In this document: positions 10,105 through 20,875 of the stretch, piece after piece
How positions within the stretch are numbered: position 1 is the first letter of the stretch
How the letters are laid out: the number at the start of each line of letters is the position of its first letter
Assembly (NCBI GenBank): GCA_036365515.1
Contig: CM070877.1
Coordinates: forward strand, 90,892,522-90,956,521
Source of the DNA: Torymus aiolomorphi
Lineage: Eukaryota > Arthropoda > Insecta > Hymenoptera > Torymidae
Reading direction: 5' to 3'
Length of the DNA: 64,000 nucleotides
The notes under the pieces: model-generated
The model's input: the letters and a program-made list of their open reading frames with translations, nothing else
The model's database searches: none
Told to the model about the DNA's origin: nothing
Position numbers and translations under genes: made by a program

Positions 10105-13100
10105 ATTTTAAATATTGGAATTAAAATAAATTAAAGGAATGAGTAAATTAAGTTTGAGGAAGCTACGTGCCAATGAATTGGCAGCGGTTTCTTTTTTATA
10201 GAACATTGTGACAAATAGTTAGATACGGTGCGCTTAGGCGAAATTAGTTTGCGAGCGAGATTTTTATCGTTTTTGTGATGTTAAGAAATTGTGAAGAGAA
10301 GTATCACGGGATTGAGCACTCGACAAAATTTGCGACGAGCGTTCAATCGATACAAGTTGCTAGCCTAGTGAAGGCTAGTAGATGCGATACCCTCAAAAGA
10401 ATTGAACCGGTGAACAAGAATCGAACTGAGGGGTAGATTCGAATCCGCGGTGATTCGAACTGGCTTGTAGAAAATTTTTTTTTCTCGTGTTTTATATTTT
10501 TTTTGTGTAAAATATAAAATTGTAATCGCATAATTTTTTTTGTGAAAAATATAATAAAGCGGAAGACAGTAACAAACCAGTAATTGGTGTTAAATCGGGA
10601 TCGAAGTACCAATTACTGGCCATTTAAGAGAAAAACCAACCAGTGCGTTTTGAAATCGAGCAACTGGTATCAAACCGTCTGCGACTCGAGGTGCAATTCA
10701 GAGCGTGTAAGTTAGGTAGACGAAACCAATATTATAAATTATTTATATATTTTAATATTTATTTATTTATATAAAGAAGGTGCGCCTTAGGGAACGATCC
10801 CATTTCTTTAGAAATCGCACACACAAGCACGCTCTGAGTCACCAATGCGCGTGGAAAGAAAACGACAAGCGAGCAAGCGAGATAACTGATACAAAACGCG
10901 GAAAAATTTGTACCAGAAGAAGAAGTACAAGCCCTAGATGTGAAAATAGAAAATTTAGGGGCAACCTTAATGAAAGGGACAGTCCTCTTCCCAGGTGCCG
11001 TTGGTAAGCACGACTCAACCGCTGCTTAAAATCCACGGTACAGCCTGGGGGGGGGGGGGATTCACCAAGGCAAGTCGAAACCTTGCTGATATGCGGTACC
11101 AGAAAGAGAAATGCCGCAAGCAACAGCGAAGAGGGCGATAAAGAAAAGAAAAAGACATCGCAAGAATGAAAGTCACTGTTAAGCAAGGAACCAGTGGTGA
11201 AGAGAGCTCAACAGTGACGACGAAGAAGAGAGAGGATGATTTTCGGAAGATGAAGAAAACGAACAAAGATTGCCACGTCAGGAATTAGAGGACAGCGTGA
11301 GCAATGACAGTTCGTTATTACCATAGCAATCGAAGTGAAATCTCCAAAGAGTTGTTGGACGGAGATATAAAACCCCATCACGAGGACAAGGAAGGCCGTC
11401 GACAAGGTCAAGGACAGCCCCAAAGTATCATAAGAGTACCTTGATACAGGGGCAAGGACGACCGTCGACGAAGCCAAAGACAGCCCTCAGGTCTCATGCG
11501 CTGCTATGGCTGCGGTGAGATGAGTTGCGTCTCATCTTGTTCCTATTGCGCTAGGGACAATGATCAGCGAAGCTGATAGAGCCGCAGCCGGCCGTCGCTA
11601 AAGCAAAGACAGCGAGACACATCGTTTGATCAAAGAAGCTCACATGAAGTGACGAGCGGGACAGGTCAACGGTAGCTTTTAGCGTACGGCAGGTAACAAA
11701 CTTCGATACCGAACCATCGTAGCGTTGTCAAAGTTCGATGGATGGTGGAAAAGGACACGGGAAAATTCACCAAGCCGTCAACTTTCAGACGAAAAGAAGA
11801 GATATGAAGATCCTCGGAGGGATAGGACCCCTCGACCGGAAGCCGAATGCCTCTAGGCCAGATCAGGTGATCCTCTCACGTGGCATTGTTGGCCAACTAA
11901 TTTTGCCCAAAATTAAGCCGCAATGATAGGTCATTTCCCGGCCGGTCACACCAGTGATTGATAAAAGTGACCAGAGTTTCGCCAAGCGCCGCAATTGCGA
12001 CCAAGCTTAGCTCCGCATCCGCTTTGTGCCGCCAGGCATCCTGTTCCCGATTTGTTTGTCGAATCGACGGTAACGATGCCTGGTTTGGAGTGTGTTTAAC
12101 TCCAGGTAACGTAGGCCGTGACCTTAGAAGCGACCGATCTGATTCGGGCATACCCTAGGGGAAGGCTACCCCGCAATGCGCTGCATCACACCAGCTGGGC
12201 GTGAGTAAGTGCAAAGGGTAGCTCAACAGGTCGTTTCACCTGTCCAGCACTATGGCTACGGAAATTCGATTCTGAGTTTCAAGAATCCAAAAAATCTCCG
12301 AGGGCAACATTTGGCTTGAAGGAGGAAAGAAAAAGTCGAATAAAGAAGAGAATTATGACAACGCCCGACCACCGAGGGAGTTAGAAGATCCGACGATGAG
12401 CGACCCGCCGTATCGTTGGAGCCGCCAGCAGGCGCTGGACCCGATAAGGTCGAGAGTAATAACCAGGATGCAAGGTGAAGACGAACTAGGGAGAGCCTAC
12501 ATCACCTGCTTCCTGGTCATTATAACAAAAATTAGCGAAGACGACACAGCATTTAACATCGTCGCCTGGCTAGAACGAACCAGGTGCCGATTAGCTGTTT
12601 GTATATGAAGTAGGCCAACGAGAAACCACCAACGCGAAGAGAGAAACATTACTTTCTTGGTAGACAACCAAGACAGAAAATGAATCACATACCGCTAGTT
12701 CTACAGGTAGATCAGCCTGTAGAGCTAGAAAGAGAGAAAGCTTTTGCTAAAGCTAAATCTCCAGACACTGTAGGAAAATGTTCTTGCTGAATATAAGCGT
12801 CAGCTACAGAGTTGTTCTAGAGTTGTCAGGAACAACCGATGTCGGATTGTTGTACAGAATCGCCCATGTGGAGATAAGCGACGTCTGGGTGGGGGGTGTC
12901 ACGGCCTGCCGTACCGACGTCGATAATAAATCAGCAATATATATGTTCGTAGTAATGAACGTTAGATGGCGCCTCGATGCAGTATTGGAGCTGTATCGAG
13001 AGCATGACGAAGGTGCCGACGGAGACGTGACCGGCATCAATGTGGTTGTTATCGTTCGGACAGAAATGCGCGCGGAAGTGAATTCGCGGAGAGACCGCGT

Positions 13101-13679
13101 TTCCCGCGATAAGTAGTGAAGTGTTTCACTGTTTCAACCTCAGGAATGCAGGTGTGATGCATCCTGAGGCTAATATCATTGTTCGAGGGACGTATTATTC
13201 TGTACTTTCGACGGAAATACGAGAAGAACTCAGAGATAGTGCTACAGGCTAGAATCACTTATCGCACTCTCAAACCAGCAACATCCTCGTGCAGTAAGCC
13301 TGTTCGCCTGGCATGAGAGCAGCAGAGAGTATCACGAGAGTTGATAGTACGAAGCCAGATGAGCAGCCAGGATGTCCGCGAGGAACCTAGGCCACACCGT
13401 ATCAATGTAACCTAAAATAACGGTAAGCGTGCACGTATCACCCGCGCCGCGAGTAATTACGTGTAACCGCTCGTCCAGGTTCGTCGTACCTGGACAGCGG
13501 CTTCGATTAGGCGTTATTCTGCGGAGAGAGCGAGCGCAGAGAGCACAGATCCGCGACTTCTTTTGTAGAAGGTCACCGGCAAGGTTTGGCTTGCCGGCAG
13601 TTCGTAACTGGCAAATGCGCGTAAGAAGTGCGCAGATGACACAGCGTAGTAGCCTGATCTCTCTCGCGCTAGGTTAAGT
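10105..13679. other. Decayed, GC-richer DNA, probably old LTR-retroelement interior
   Basis: Base composition changes here from AT-rich to balanced. I see only scraps of possible coding: a reading near 10903-11030 with KFVPEEEVQALDVKIENLGA, and RCYGCGEMSC-like sequence near 11494-11530 recalling a gag zinc knuckle, both broken by stops. Tandem-like reuse of GACAAGG and CGTCGACGAAG phrases occurs at 11390-11480. The block ends in an LTR-like segment, so I infer an ancient retroelement interior, but no RT or integrase motif was recognised. Confidence 0.3.
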
Positions 13680-14315
13680 ATGTGTGTGTGTCGCGCAGCG
13701 AGCTCGAACGCTCTCATCACTCACGTATTCGACAAGACTGCGTGACGTAGAATACTGTGTACGCGCGGCGTATAATACCGCGCGTGCACGGCGTATATTA
13801 CCGCGAGCGTGACGTCAGTCTCCGAGACAGCTGACGTCTGATTATATATGCTGGCGCACCGTTAGGTAGAATCTAACCACGTTTTAACGTAATCATTTTA
13901 TTAGACAGACTTTTAATCATCATTTAACTTCATCATCTTTTATTTAATAAACAATAGTCTTTTATTATTAACTTTAACTGCTCGAGTTATTATTTCGCGA
14001 CCTTAGTCATTCCCCGCTCCCCGCCGCCTCGGCGGTCGTTACGTAAGAGAAAACGTATCGTTTCATCTGAGCAGCCGGCACACGAACCAGTGAACGAGAG
14101 GAGAGCTCGAGTCACTGGTGAGAAACAAAGCGCAAGTCTTCGACTTGCGTGTTGCACTGTAAGTCACCAGGTTAGGTTAACATTGCACGACGTTGAAGCG
14201 TCTGTTATCTAATCTGGCTACTCAATCTCCGGGAGTTGAACCGATAGATACGGAATTGAACCGCTAAGGTACGCAGGTGAAACGTGCCTTAGCCCAAAAA
14301 ACCACCCCGTGACAA
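13680..14315 (+). repeat. LTR-like segment, copy 2 of the LTR end
   Basis: The final 247 bp (14069-14315) match 2914-3161. Upstream lie a TATA-like ATTATATATGC near 13838, a run of TA-rich sequence and AATAAA near 13947, in the order expected for U3, R and U5. The 5' boundary is a guess (TGTGTGTGTG at 13680). No primer-binding site follows, so this would be a 3' or solo LTR. Confidence 0.45.
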
Positions 14316-14926
14316 AATTTACGAACTTTTTGAATAAAAAAATTATATAGATATTTGAAATAATTTTTAATTAGGAAGATAATAAATATTCAACTAAGAT
14401 AGAAAAATTTACTTCATTTAAAATTTTGTCAAGAAGCAAGCGCGGAGTAATTAGTATTTTATGTCTACATATGAAAAAAAATAGCTTTATCTATAAAAAA
14501 ACTGTAAATTAAAACCATCATTTTAAGCCACCCTGGATTATCAAATCTTGACTTGCAAGGTTGTAATTAGCCGCTTAATCCTAATATTAATTGTTGTATA
14601 TTAGCTCAGGGCATGTCGTGCTGCCTTCAAACGCTTGATGAAATAAGCTCAATTTAGGTGCAGATCTTTTTTATATGTATCTGAACTGCATGAATGAAGC
14701 AGATTTACAAAAATATTAATTTGTTTCAGCAAAAATGACTAATTCTTAAATAATTTTTCATGTTTTTTTCACATATTTATTTTAGTTGAAATTACTAGGA
14801 AATCTATTAACAAAATCTACGTCACTGGTGCATTAAAATACTATAAGAAAATCTTAAAAATATTAGTTTTGAGATAAATAACTATAAAGTTTGTCATTCC
14901 ATTATTTCAGTTCAATCTGCATCTCA
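14316..14926. other. AT-rich non-coding DNA
   Basis: No coding frame, RNA gene or repeat boundary is supported between the LTR-like end and the MITE. Confidence 0.5.
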
Positions 14927-15380
14927 TTAAGGTAGTTCTCTAACGCGTTATAGTTTGTGCGCTCAGCGAGAGCATAAACTATACCATATGCATGCCATAC
15001 GCGTCGTTCTGTCTCTCTCGCTCTCAAGCATGTCGTCTGCTACTTGTGTTTATAATCATTCATATCTTTTTAAAAAGGTCGGCTTGTTACATATTTGAGA
15101 AACTTAAAAGAAAGAGCTGAATTTCATCTTTCTTAAGCTATGTTTTTCTTTTTGAAAACCCACTTTTTTATCAAGTAATACTATTACTTCCTGTTATGCG
15201 TTATATGGCGTCATTTACTCTCAATGTAAAAGTAACCATTTTCAATAATTTTTTTCTTGAAAAATAGGTCGGCAACCTATATTTTAAAAAATAAAGAAAA
15301 ATTATTTAGATTTTAAAGAACACGCTAGAATTTTGTTACTTTCGAAACCCACTTTTTGATATATTAGAGAACTACCTTAA
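14927..15380. mobile_element. TTAA-flanked MITE with 13-bp terminal inverted repeats
   Basis: TTAA|GGTAGTTCTCTAA at the left and TTAGAGAACTACC|TTAA at the right are perfect inverted ends. TTAA duplication points to a piggyBac-type transposase as the mover. Inside, two diverged direct segments both begin AGGTCGGC and end AAACCCACTTTTT. No coding frame. Confidence 0.6.
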
Positions 15381-15496
15381 ATGAACTCACATTGCAAAAG
15401 TAGTGCAAATATTTTTCTTTACGGGGGAATCAAACGTGGCTGTTACACGTATCTACCATGTAAAAACGCGCCACACAAATGCTAGCGAGAAAACCA

Positions 15497-15523
15497 CACA
15501 CACACACACGCACACACACACAA

Positions 15524-15555
<32 letters not shown>

Positions 15556-15559
15556 ACAC

Positions 15560-15593
<34 letters not shown>

Positions 15594-15658
15594 GCACGCG
15601 CACACACACCCACACGCACGCACGCACGGACTCGCACGCGCACGCATGCACGCGCACG
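15497..15658 (+). repeat. (CA)n/(CG)n microsatellite, left half of hairpin repeat copy 3
   Basis: CA dinucleotides with CG and CGCA interruptions. The last four bases, CACG (15655-15658), are the left copy of the target duplication of the following retroelement; the tract resumes at 29902. The His/Thr-repeat frames across it are artefacts. Confidence 0.9.
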
Positions 15659-15998
15659 ACTTATATGAATCACCACATAGGTACTTAGACGCATTGGCCA
15701 GCCAGCCTCCTCATCGCTCCGAATGGAATCTGCATGGACAAAGAGAAGCCAGAAGACAATGAAGATGCAATATATACTTCTCATATATACATTATACATA
15801 TACTCTCTTTATACTCTCTTACTGCACTTCGCATCGACGATCGCCAATCTTTGTCGGGCATCCAACCTGTAACGACGTTTTAATAAATTATTATTCTAAT
15901 CAACCCCCTTTGTTCGATTACTTACTTACTTTGGCGAGTGTTACCTGTGTGTGTGTGTTACCTTTCCTTGGTGATCCACCTGGGCTTGCCACATAACT
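15659..15998 (+). repeat. 5' LTR of the errantivirus-like element
   Basis: Begins ACTTATATGA (the 3' LTR has AGTTATATGA) and ends CACATAACT. It contains a TATA-rich segment (TATATACTTCTCATATATAC) near 15770, a possible initiator region, and an AATAAA-type signal near 15883. A short GT run near 15945 interrupts U5. Confidence 0.9.
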
Positions 15999-16015
15999 GG
16001 CGCTGTGGAGACAGG
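15998..16015 (+). promoter_or_regulatory. Primer-binding site
   Basis: TGGCGCTGTGGAGACAGG begins at the LTR edge, sharing its T. TGGCGC is the usual start of primer sites in this retroelement group. Confidence 0.75.
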
Positions 16016-16267
16016 ACCGTGAAGCTGCAAAACTCAGATTCTCCCTCAACCTGGTGACGGAAATCTTCAGCGAGAAAGCAGTTGGCGTTTCAACGTCCAT
16101 CATTACGGAACCTACTACGTCAAGATTGGAGTCCACCTACAAGCAGAGGTTCACTCGGAATCATTAAAGACAAACTAGTAAGTCTTTGAAATTTCCTATA
16201 TCCTACCCAACCCTATCCTTTTAAGTGCAATTTATTTTACGTGAAGCGTAATCAAAGATAGAGCAAA

Positions 16268-17235
16268 ATGGCAAATAACGAAGATAATCAACAAAATCTT
16301 ACGTTAGAACAATTTAAATTGCGACTTACGATATGGCGCGACGCGATCCCCATATATATGGAGGAGGTACAAGACTCCTTTCGCACTTTATACAAACGTG
16401 CGACAAATTCGTCGAAAATGTGGCGACTGCAGATAATGCAATAAACGAGGCATTATTCGCATTAATGAAATCAAAGATTCGCGGTGAAGCACTAGATTTA
16501 ATTGTCGTTAATAATCCGGCAACATATGCCGCGTGCAAAACGCTTTTAGTTAATAGATTCAGTAACCCAAGTTCGGAGGAGTTACTATTTAACAGATTAT
16601 GTCACCAATTGTCAAACCAGTCATACGAAAAATACGCGGACGAAATCAAAAGCAGTCTAAATAAATTGAAGGAACACATACAGTTAAATAATCGAGACAC
16701 TAATGTTATAAGTATTAAAAATACATTTTATGAAAACGTAGCCAAAAGTACTTTTATAAATGGTATTAAAGAGCTTTATCATTCTTACTTGCTACATTTT
16801 GATTTAGACGACGTTGAGGTATGTATAATAAAATGCCGTAAATACGACAACCATGAACAACAAAGTGCTTTTCTCAATTTCGCACGACAACGTGATAACA
16901 AACCTAAGCCCAACGTATTCAGTACAATCAATGCTAAAAGTACAAACCCATTTGCGGCTAATAGTAATCCAAAAATTATTCACCCTTCAAATAATTTACC
17001 AAGTACTTCAAGAAATGTAAATCCATTTTATTTGCAACCGACACCCGTATTTGGACAAACACAACCTGTATTTATCCCCATAAATTATCGTAAAAACAAT
17101 TTTGGTCAAAGTAATAATAATCTGCCAAGACAACAAAATTACCAACCAACACCAATGTCAGTTAGTACAAGAAATACTAACAAACAAGGCGTTAATCCAA
17201 CAAATAGATCAAATAACGACAAATCCAACTCTTAA
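16268..17235 (+). pseudogene. gag: gag of the errantivirus-like element, frameshifted
   Basis: ATG at 16268 opens MANNEDNQQNLTLEQFKLRL; around 16355 the frame shifts and the remaining ~290 codons read on in another frame from about 16333 to a stop at 17233-17235. The block YGGGTRLLSHFIQTCDKF and the following helical region resemble the capsid part of gypsy-type gag. The C-terminal third is rich in Asn, Pro and Gln and has no CCHC zinc knuckle, as in other errantiviruses. A structural protein precursor; broken here. Confidence 0.75.
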
Positions 17236-17713
17236 AATTCTCATCTATTCTGGAGCCTCATCATCCATTATCAATCCAGAAATTGCATATATACTATTTT
17301 CAAAATTTATATTTCCTTACGAATTCGAAATTAAATCGGTGCACAAAACGACGTAAGTTACAAATGCGCTTACCTTTCCTATATTACGTGAATACGGTGA
17401 CGATACAGCTATAACTTTCTTAATAGCAACATGGCACTGTACGTACGATTGTTTAATCGGACTTAAGGATTTGCAGAATTTGGAAGCGAATATTAATTAC
17501 AAAACTCAAATTTTTAGCACATCTAAATTTGAAATAAATTATTTTAAAAATATACCGGACGATCATCAAAATGTTAAAGTGAATCATCATCAAGGAATAG
17601 AATTACAGAAGAAGAAAGAGATAAAATTACATCATTGTGCCAGAAGTACAAAGACTGTTTCTACAATGAAAATAAAAAATTATCAGCGACTTCTGCAGTT
17701 TCACACAATATGA
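17236..17713 (+). pseudogene. pol: pol, protease region, active site altered
   Basis: The retroviral-type aspartic protease motif (normally L-I-D-T-G-A-S) reads LIYSGASSSI near 17245-17275: the catalytic Asp codon is now Tyr. A stop follows near 17354 and the frame reopens at about 17471 with TWHCTYDCLIGLKDLQ-type sequence, the usual C-terminal part of this protease, then ends at 17713. The Asp loss alone would abolish processing. Confidence 0.7.
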
Positions 17714-19053
17714 GAACAAAGGACGATCACCCGATCTATGTAAAGAGTTTTAGATACCCATACCATCTAAAAGAAGAAATTCAAACTCAAATTAGAAAAC
17801 TGTTAAACGATAAAATTATTCAACCAAGCAACTCGCCCTACTCATCCCCCGTGTGGATTGTACCGAAGAAAGAAGATACAAGTGGAAGAAAAAAATGGAG
17901 AATGGTAATAGATTATCGTAAATTAAACAACACCATCGAATCCATTATCTAGAATGGACGACATTCTAGAAAATCTGGGCAAATGTTCTTACTTTAGTAC
18001 ATTAGATTTGGCACAAGGTTTCCACCAAATACCCGTCAACAAAGATTCAATTGAAAAGACAGCATTTACCGTAGAAATGTCACTATGAATATGTCAGAAT
18101 GCCTTTTGGTTTAAAAAACGCTCCGGCTACTTTTCAACGTCTGATGGATAGAATTTTAATGAAATATCTACATAAATTCTACTTCGTTTACATGGACGAT
18201 ATAGTAATATTTTCGAAATCACTCCAAGAACATTTACAACATCTGAAGCTAATACTCGAAGAACTAGAACAATACGGTTTAAAAATTCATTTAGATAATA
18301 GTGAATTTCTAAGGAAAGAAGTTCCATTTTTAGGCCATATAATAACAGCAGACGGAATCAAACCAAATCCCGATAAAATCAAAGCAATTCTAAAATATCC
18401 GATACCTAAAACCCAAAAAGAAGTTAGAATATTTTTAGGACTAACCGGCTTTAACAGAAACTTGATAAAAAATTACGCAAAAATAGCGAAACCAATGACA
18501 AAAGCACTCAAGAAAAAAGAAACAATAAATCCAGAAGATAAAGACTATAAAGAAGCGTTCGAGAAACTCAAAGAATTGATCACTAACGCACCAGTGCTCG
18601 TCTACCCAGACTTTACCAAACCATTCACTATCACAACCGACGCCTCAAACTTAGCAATAGGTGCAGTTTTATCCCAAGAACATCTTCTCTCGTGTTATTC
18701 AAGGACATTAAACTCAGCAGAACAAAGCTATTCGGCGATAGAGAAAGAATTACTGGCAATAGTAGAAGCATGCAGATAATTTAGACCATATATCTATGGC
18801 AGGAAATTTACGATTGAAACAGATCATAAGCCATTAACCTGGCTCTATTCTTTAAAAACGCCTAACGCTAGACTGATTAGATGGAGACTAAGATTAGAAG
18901 AATACGATTACATAATAAAATACAAAAAGGGTTCTGAAAATAATGTCGCCGACGCACTGAATCGAATTGAAATTAATGCTAATAAAACAATAAAAGAGAA
19001 CTCACTCTCAATGGTACCCAAAACCCGACTATGCACCTGTTACACCCGAAGAA
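17635..19053 (+). pseudogene. pol: pol, reverse transcriptase and RNase H, with frameshifts
   Basis: The RT thumb-proximal start (HPIYVKSFRYPYHLKEEI) opens at about 17731, and the W-x-V-P-K-K and MVIDYRKLN motifs follow. A frameshift near 17950 leads to STLDLAQGFHQI (first catalytic Asp), and another near 18085 to [16 protein letters not shown] and YMDD at 18189-18200. The main frame then runs to a TAA at 18777. RNase H ([15 protein letters not shown], then TDHKPLTW after the stop) extends to about 18970. Three separate lesions make this non-functional; motif order is fully typical of Ty3/gypsy. Confidence 0.85.
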
Positions 19054-20431
19054 ATGGACGAAATATTTGACGACGACATGGCAACAGTTCACACAGCTGA
19101 CGAAAATCCGACCTTTTCATTACCTATAACAGACAAAAATGTTCACGCTTTTAGTTACAGCATAATAAAAGGAGGAAATGATTACAACTTAAAAGTATAC
19201 AAAGATAAATTTAAAGTACAATATACGGTGAAAATTAATAAATCAAACGCACAAACACATTTACTTAACTTTTTCAAGAAAATATTAAACCCGATAAGTA
19301 ATATGGTATCTACTTTACGACTGAAGAATTGGAAAGGATTACTTATAGAATATTGAAGGATCATTTCAATGAAAAATTAAAACTAATCAAAACAACCACG
19401 TATACACCTACGATTGATAAAAATAATTTCATAAAAGAACTCGAGACATATTACACTTTAAGAGAAAACTCTATACACTTAATATGGATCGACTTATTCA
19501 AAATTTTATAAATCAATGTGAGATATGCCTAGAGCATAAGTATGAGAAAAACCCATATGAAACAGAAACATACGGCCCTATTATAGCTAGAAGACCGCTC
19601 GAACATATTCACATGGACGTATTTCATTTCAACAAGGATAAATTTTTAACAAATATAGATATTTTTTCCAAATATGCTCAAGCCTATTATCTACCAGATG
19701 GAAATGCCACGACCATGATAAACAAATTGAGACACTTTACCTCACACCATAACTTTCCGGATAAAATTACGACAGACAACGGAAGTGAATTCAACTCAAC
19801 AGTATTTAAGGAGTATTGCCGCATACATAAAATTCAATATCATCAAACAACGATAAACAGACATACATCGAATGGACCCATAGAAAGACTGAATTCAACC
19901 CTAAAGGAAAAATTAAGTATTTTATCCAATCAAAATCCAAAAGAAACAGTGAAAAATCTTATGATCACCGCTCTCTTAATATACAATCGGAGTATACACT
20001 CTACAACTAACTATATGCCTTTTACACTGTTATATGGACCGTATGACGAACTACAGAAACACATTATCGAGCCCGATGCCGATACCATTGAAAGATATAA
20101 TGAAATCAGAAAAAATAAAATTTTAACTTTTTATGACATGCTATATAGAAACCAAAAAGAGCAACAAAAGTTACCTAATAGTCCTGACAAATCGTTAGAA
20201 AATAAAGAAATTTACATGAAAACCCACCAACAACAACGCGACAAAACCGCACCACGATATCAAAAATTACTTGTAGAGCCACAACAAGGCCCCTCGTTAG
20301 ATTGCTATATACATGGTCAAGAACGCCGATACAATTTAAGAAGTGCCAAAAGAATAAGAAAAACTTCTTCTTTACAGGACAATGAAGACGGCACTAATCT
20401 TGATGCTCATAGCTCTGCTCGCGGAGAGTAG
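19054..20431 (+). pseudogene. pol: pol, integrase
   Basis: After two short overlapping frames (19054-19356, 19329-19511) a 315-codon frame (19484-20431) holds most of the integrase: the CC half of the zinc-binding HHCC domain ([10 protein letters not shown]), then [15 protein letters not shown] and [14 protein letters not shown], which carry the D, D and E of the catalytic triad. The tail is basic ([13 protein letters not shown]). The catalytic core itself looks intact, but it is separated from RT by stops. The end overlaps the start of env by about 50 bp. Confidence 0.85.
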
Positions 20432-20505
20432 CGAAATCAACCAAAATAAGACGCATTATGATTACCAACAAGGAACTGGAAAAATAGTTGGAAGTTATCA
20501 TTACC
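20382..20505 (+). pseudogene. env: env-like gene, 5' part, interrupted by the PLE array
   Basis: ATG at 20382 lies inside the end of pol in another frame, the usual position for errantivirus env. The first 16 residues, [16 protein letters not shown], look like a signal peptide. About 41 codons on, the frame is cut by the PLE array at 20505/20506. Envelope-like glycoprotein in origin; the copy is inactivated. Confidence 0.7.
20494..20505 (+). repeat. Left 12-bp target duplication of the PLE array
   Basis: GTTATCATTACC here is repeated exactly at 28171-28182. The two copies bracket the 7,665-bp PLE block and mark the exact insertion point inside env. Confidence 0.85.
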
Positions 20506-20736
20506 ATTAAAAATATTACTTATGTCGACTGCAATTTAATATCAACTGATAAGAATTTTTCCATCGGTCTTACAGTCTTACAAATTAAATTAAAATAATT
20601 AATATTTATGGCAGTCAGATTGCCCTTGTTTATAATCACCCCCGCAGAATCTGAAATAAAAACTTAATTAAAATCTGGAAAAAACTTTGTTAGCAAAGGA
20701 CGATCTGACTGCCCACCACCACCACATTGTCCGACG

Positions 20737-20764
20737 TTTCGAGCCTGCTCCGGCTCCTCCTCAG
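20737..20764 (-). ncRNA. Hammerhead-ribozyme-like core, copy A
   Basis: Minus strand: CTGAGGA (20758-20764), stem II GAGCC/GGCTC with loop GGAGCA (five perfect pairs), GAAA (20737-20740). It lies about 110 bp after the stop codon of the copy. Confidence 0.6.
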
Positions 20765-20875
20765 GGACTGAAATAAAACCCGCGATACACCTCCTTATAT
20801 ACCATGCACCCATACCCCCTTCTTTTCTCTTACCCACCACCCTCCACATTCCCCTCTCCAACTTGCCATTCTCAC

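Noticed and set aside
7001..10118. 13-bp TATTAAATTTTAA near both sides of PLE family 1 as a target duplication
   Set aside because: The left copy lies about 40 bp outside the inverted end and the motif is low-complexity AT sequence.
10343..10612. Minus-strand 89-codon frame and B-box-like GATTCGAATCC nearby
   Set aside because: No protein similarity, and no A box at the right distance for a tRNA-like gene.
11958..13116. Several 60-112 codon frames in the GC-richer block
   Set aside because: No recognisable motif, overlapping frames on both strands, consistent with higher GC giving chance open frames.
15403..15799. Frames with His/Thr or Val/Cys repeats on both strands
   Set aside because: Artefacts of the CA/CG tract and adjoining LTR.
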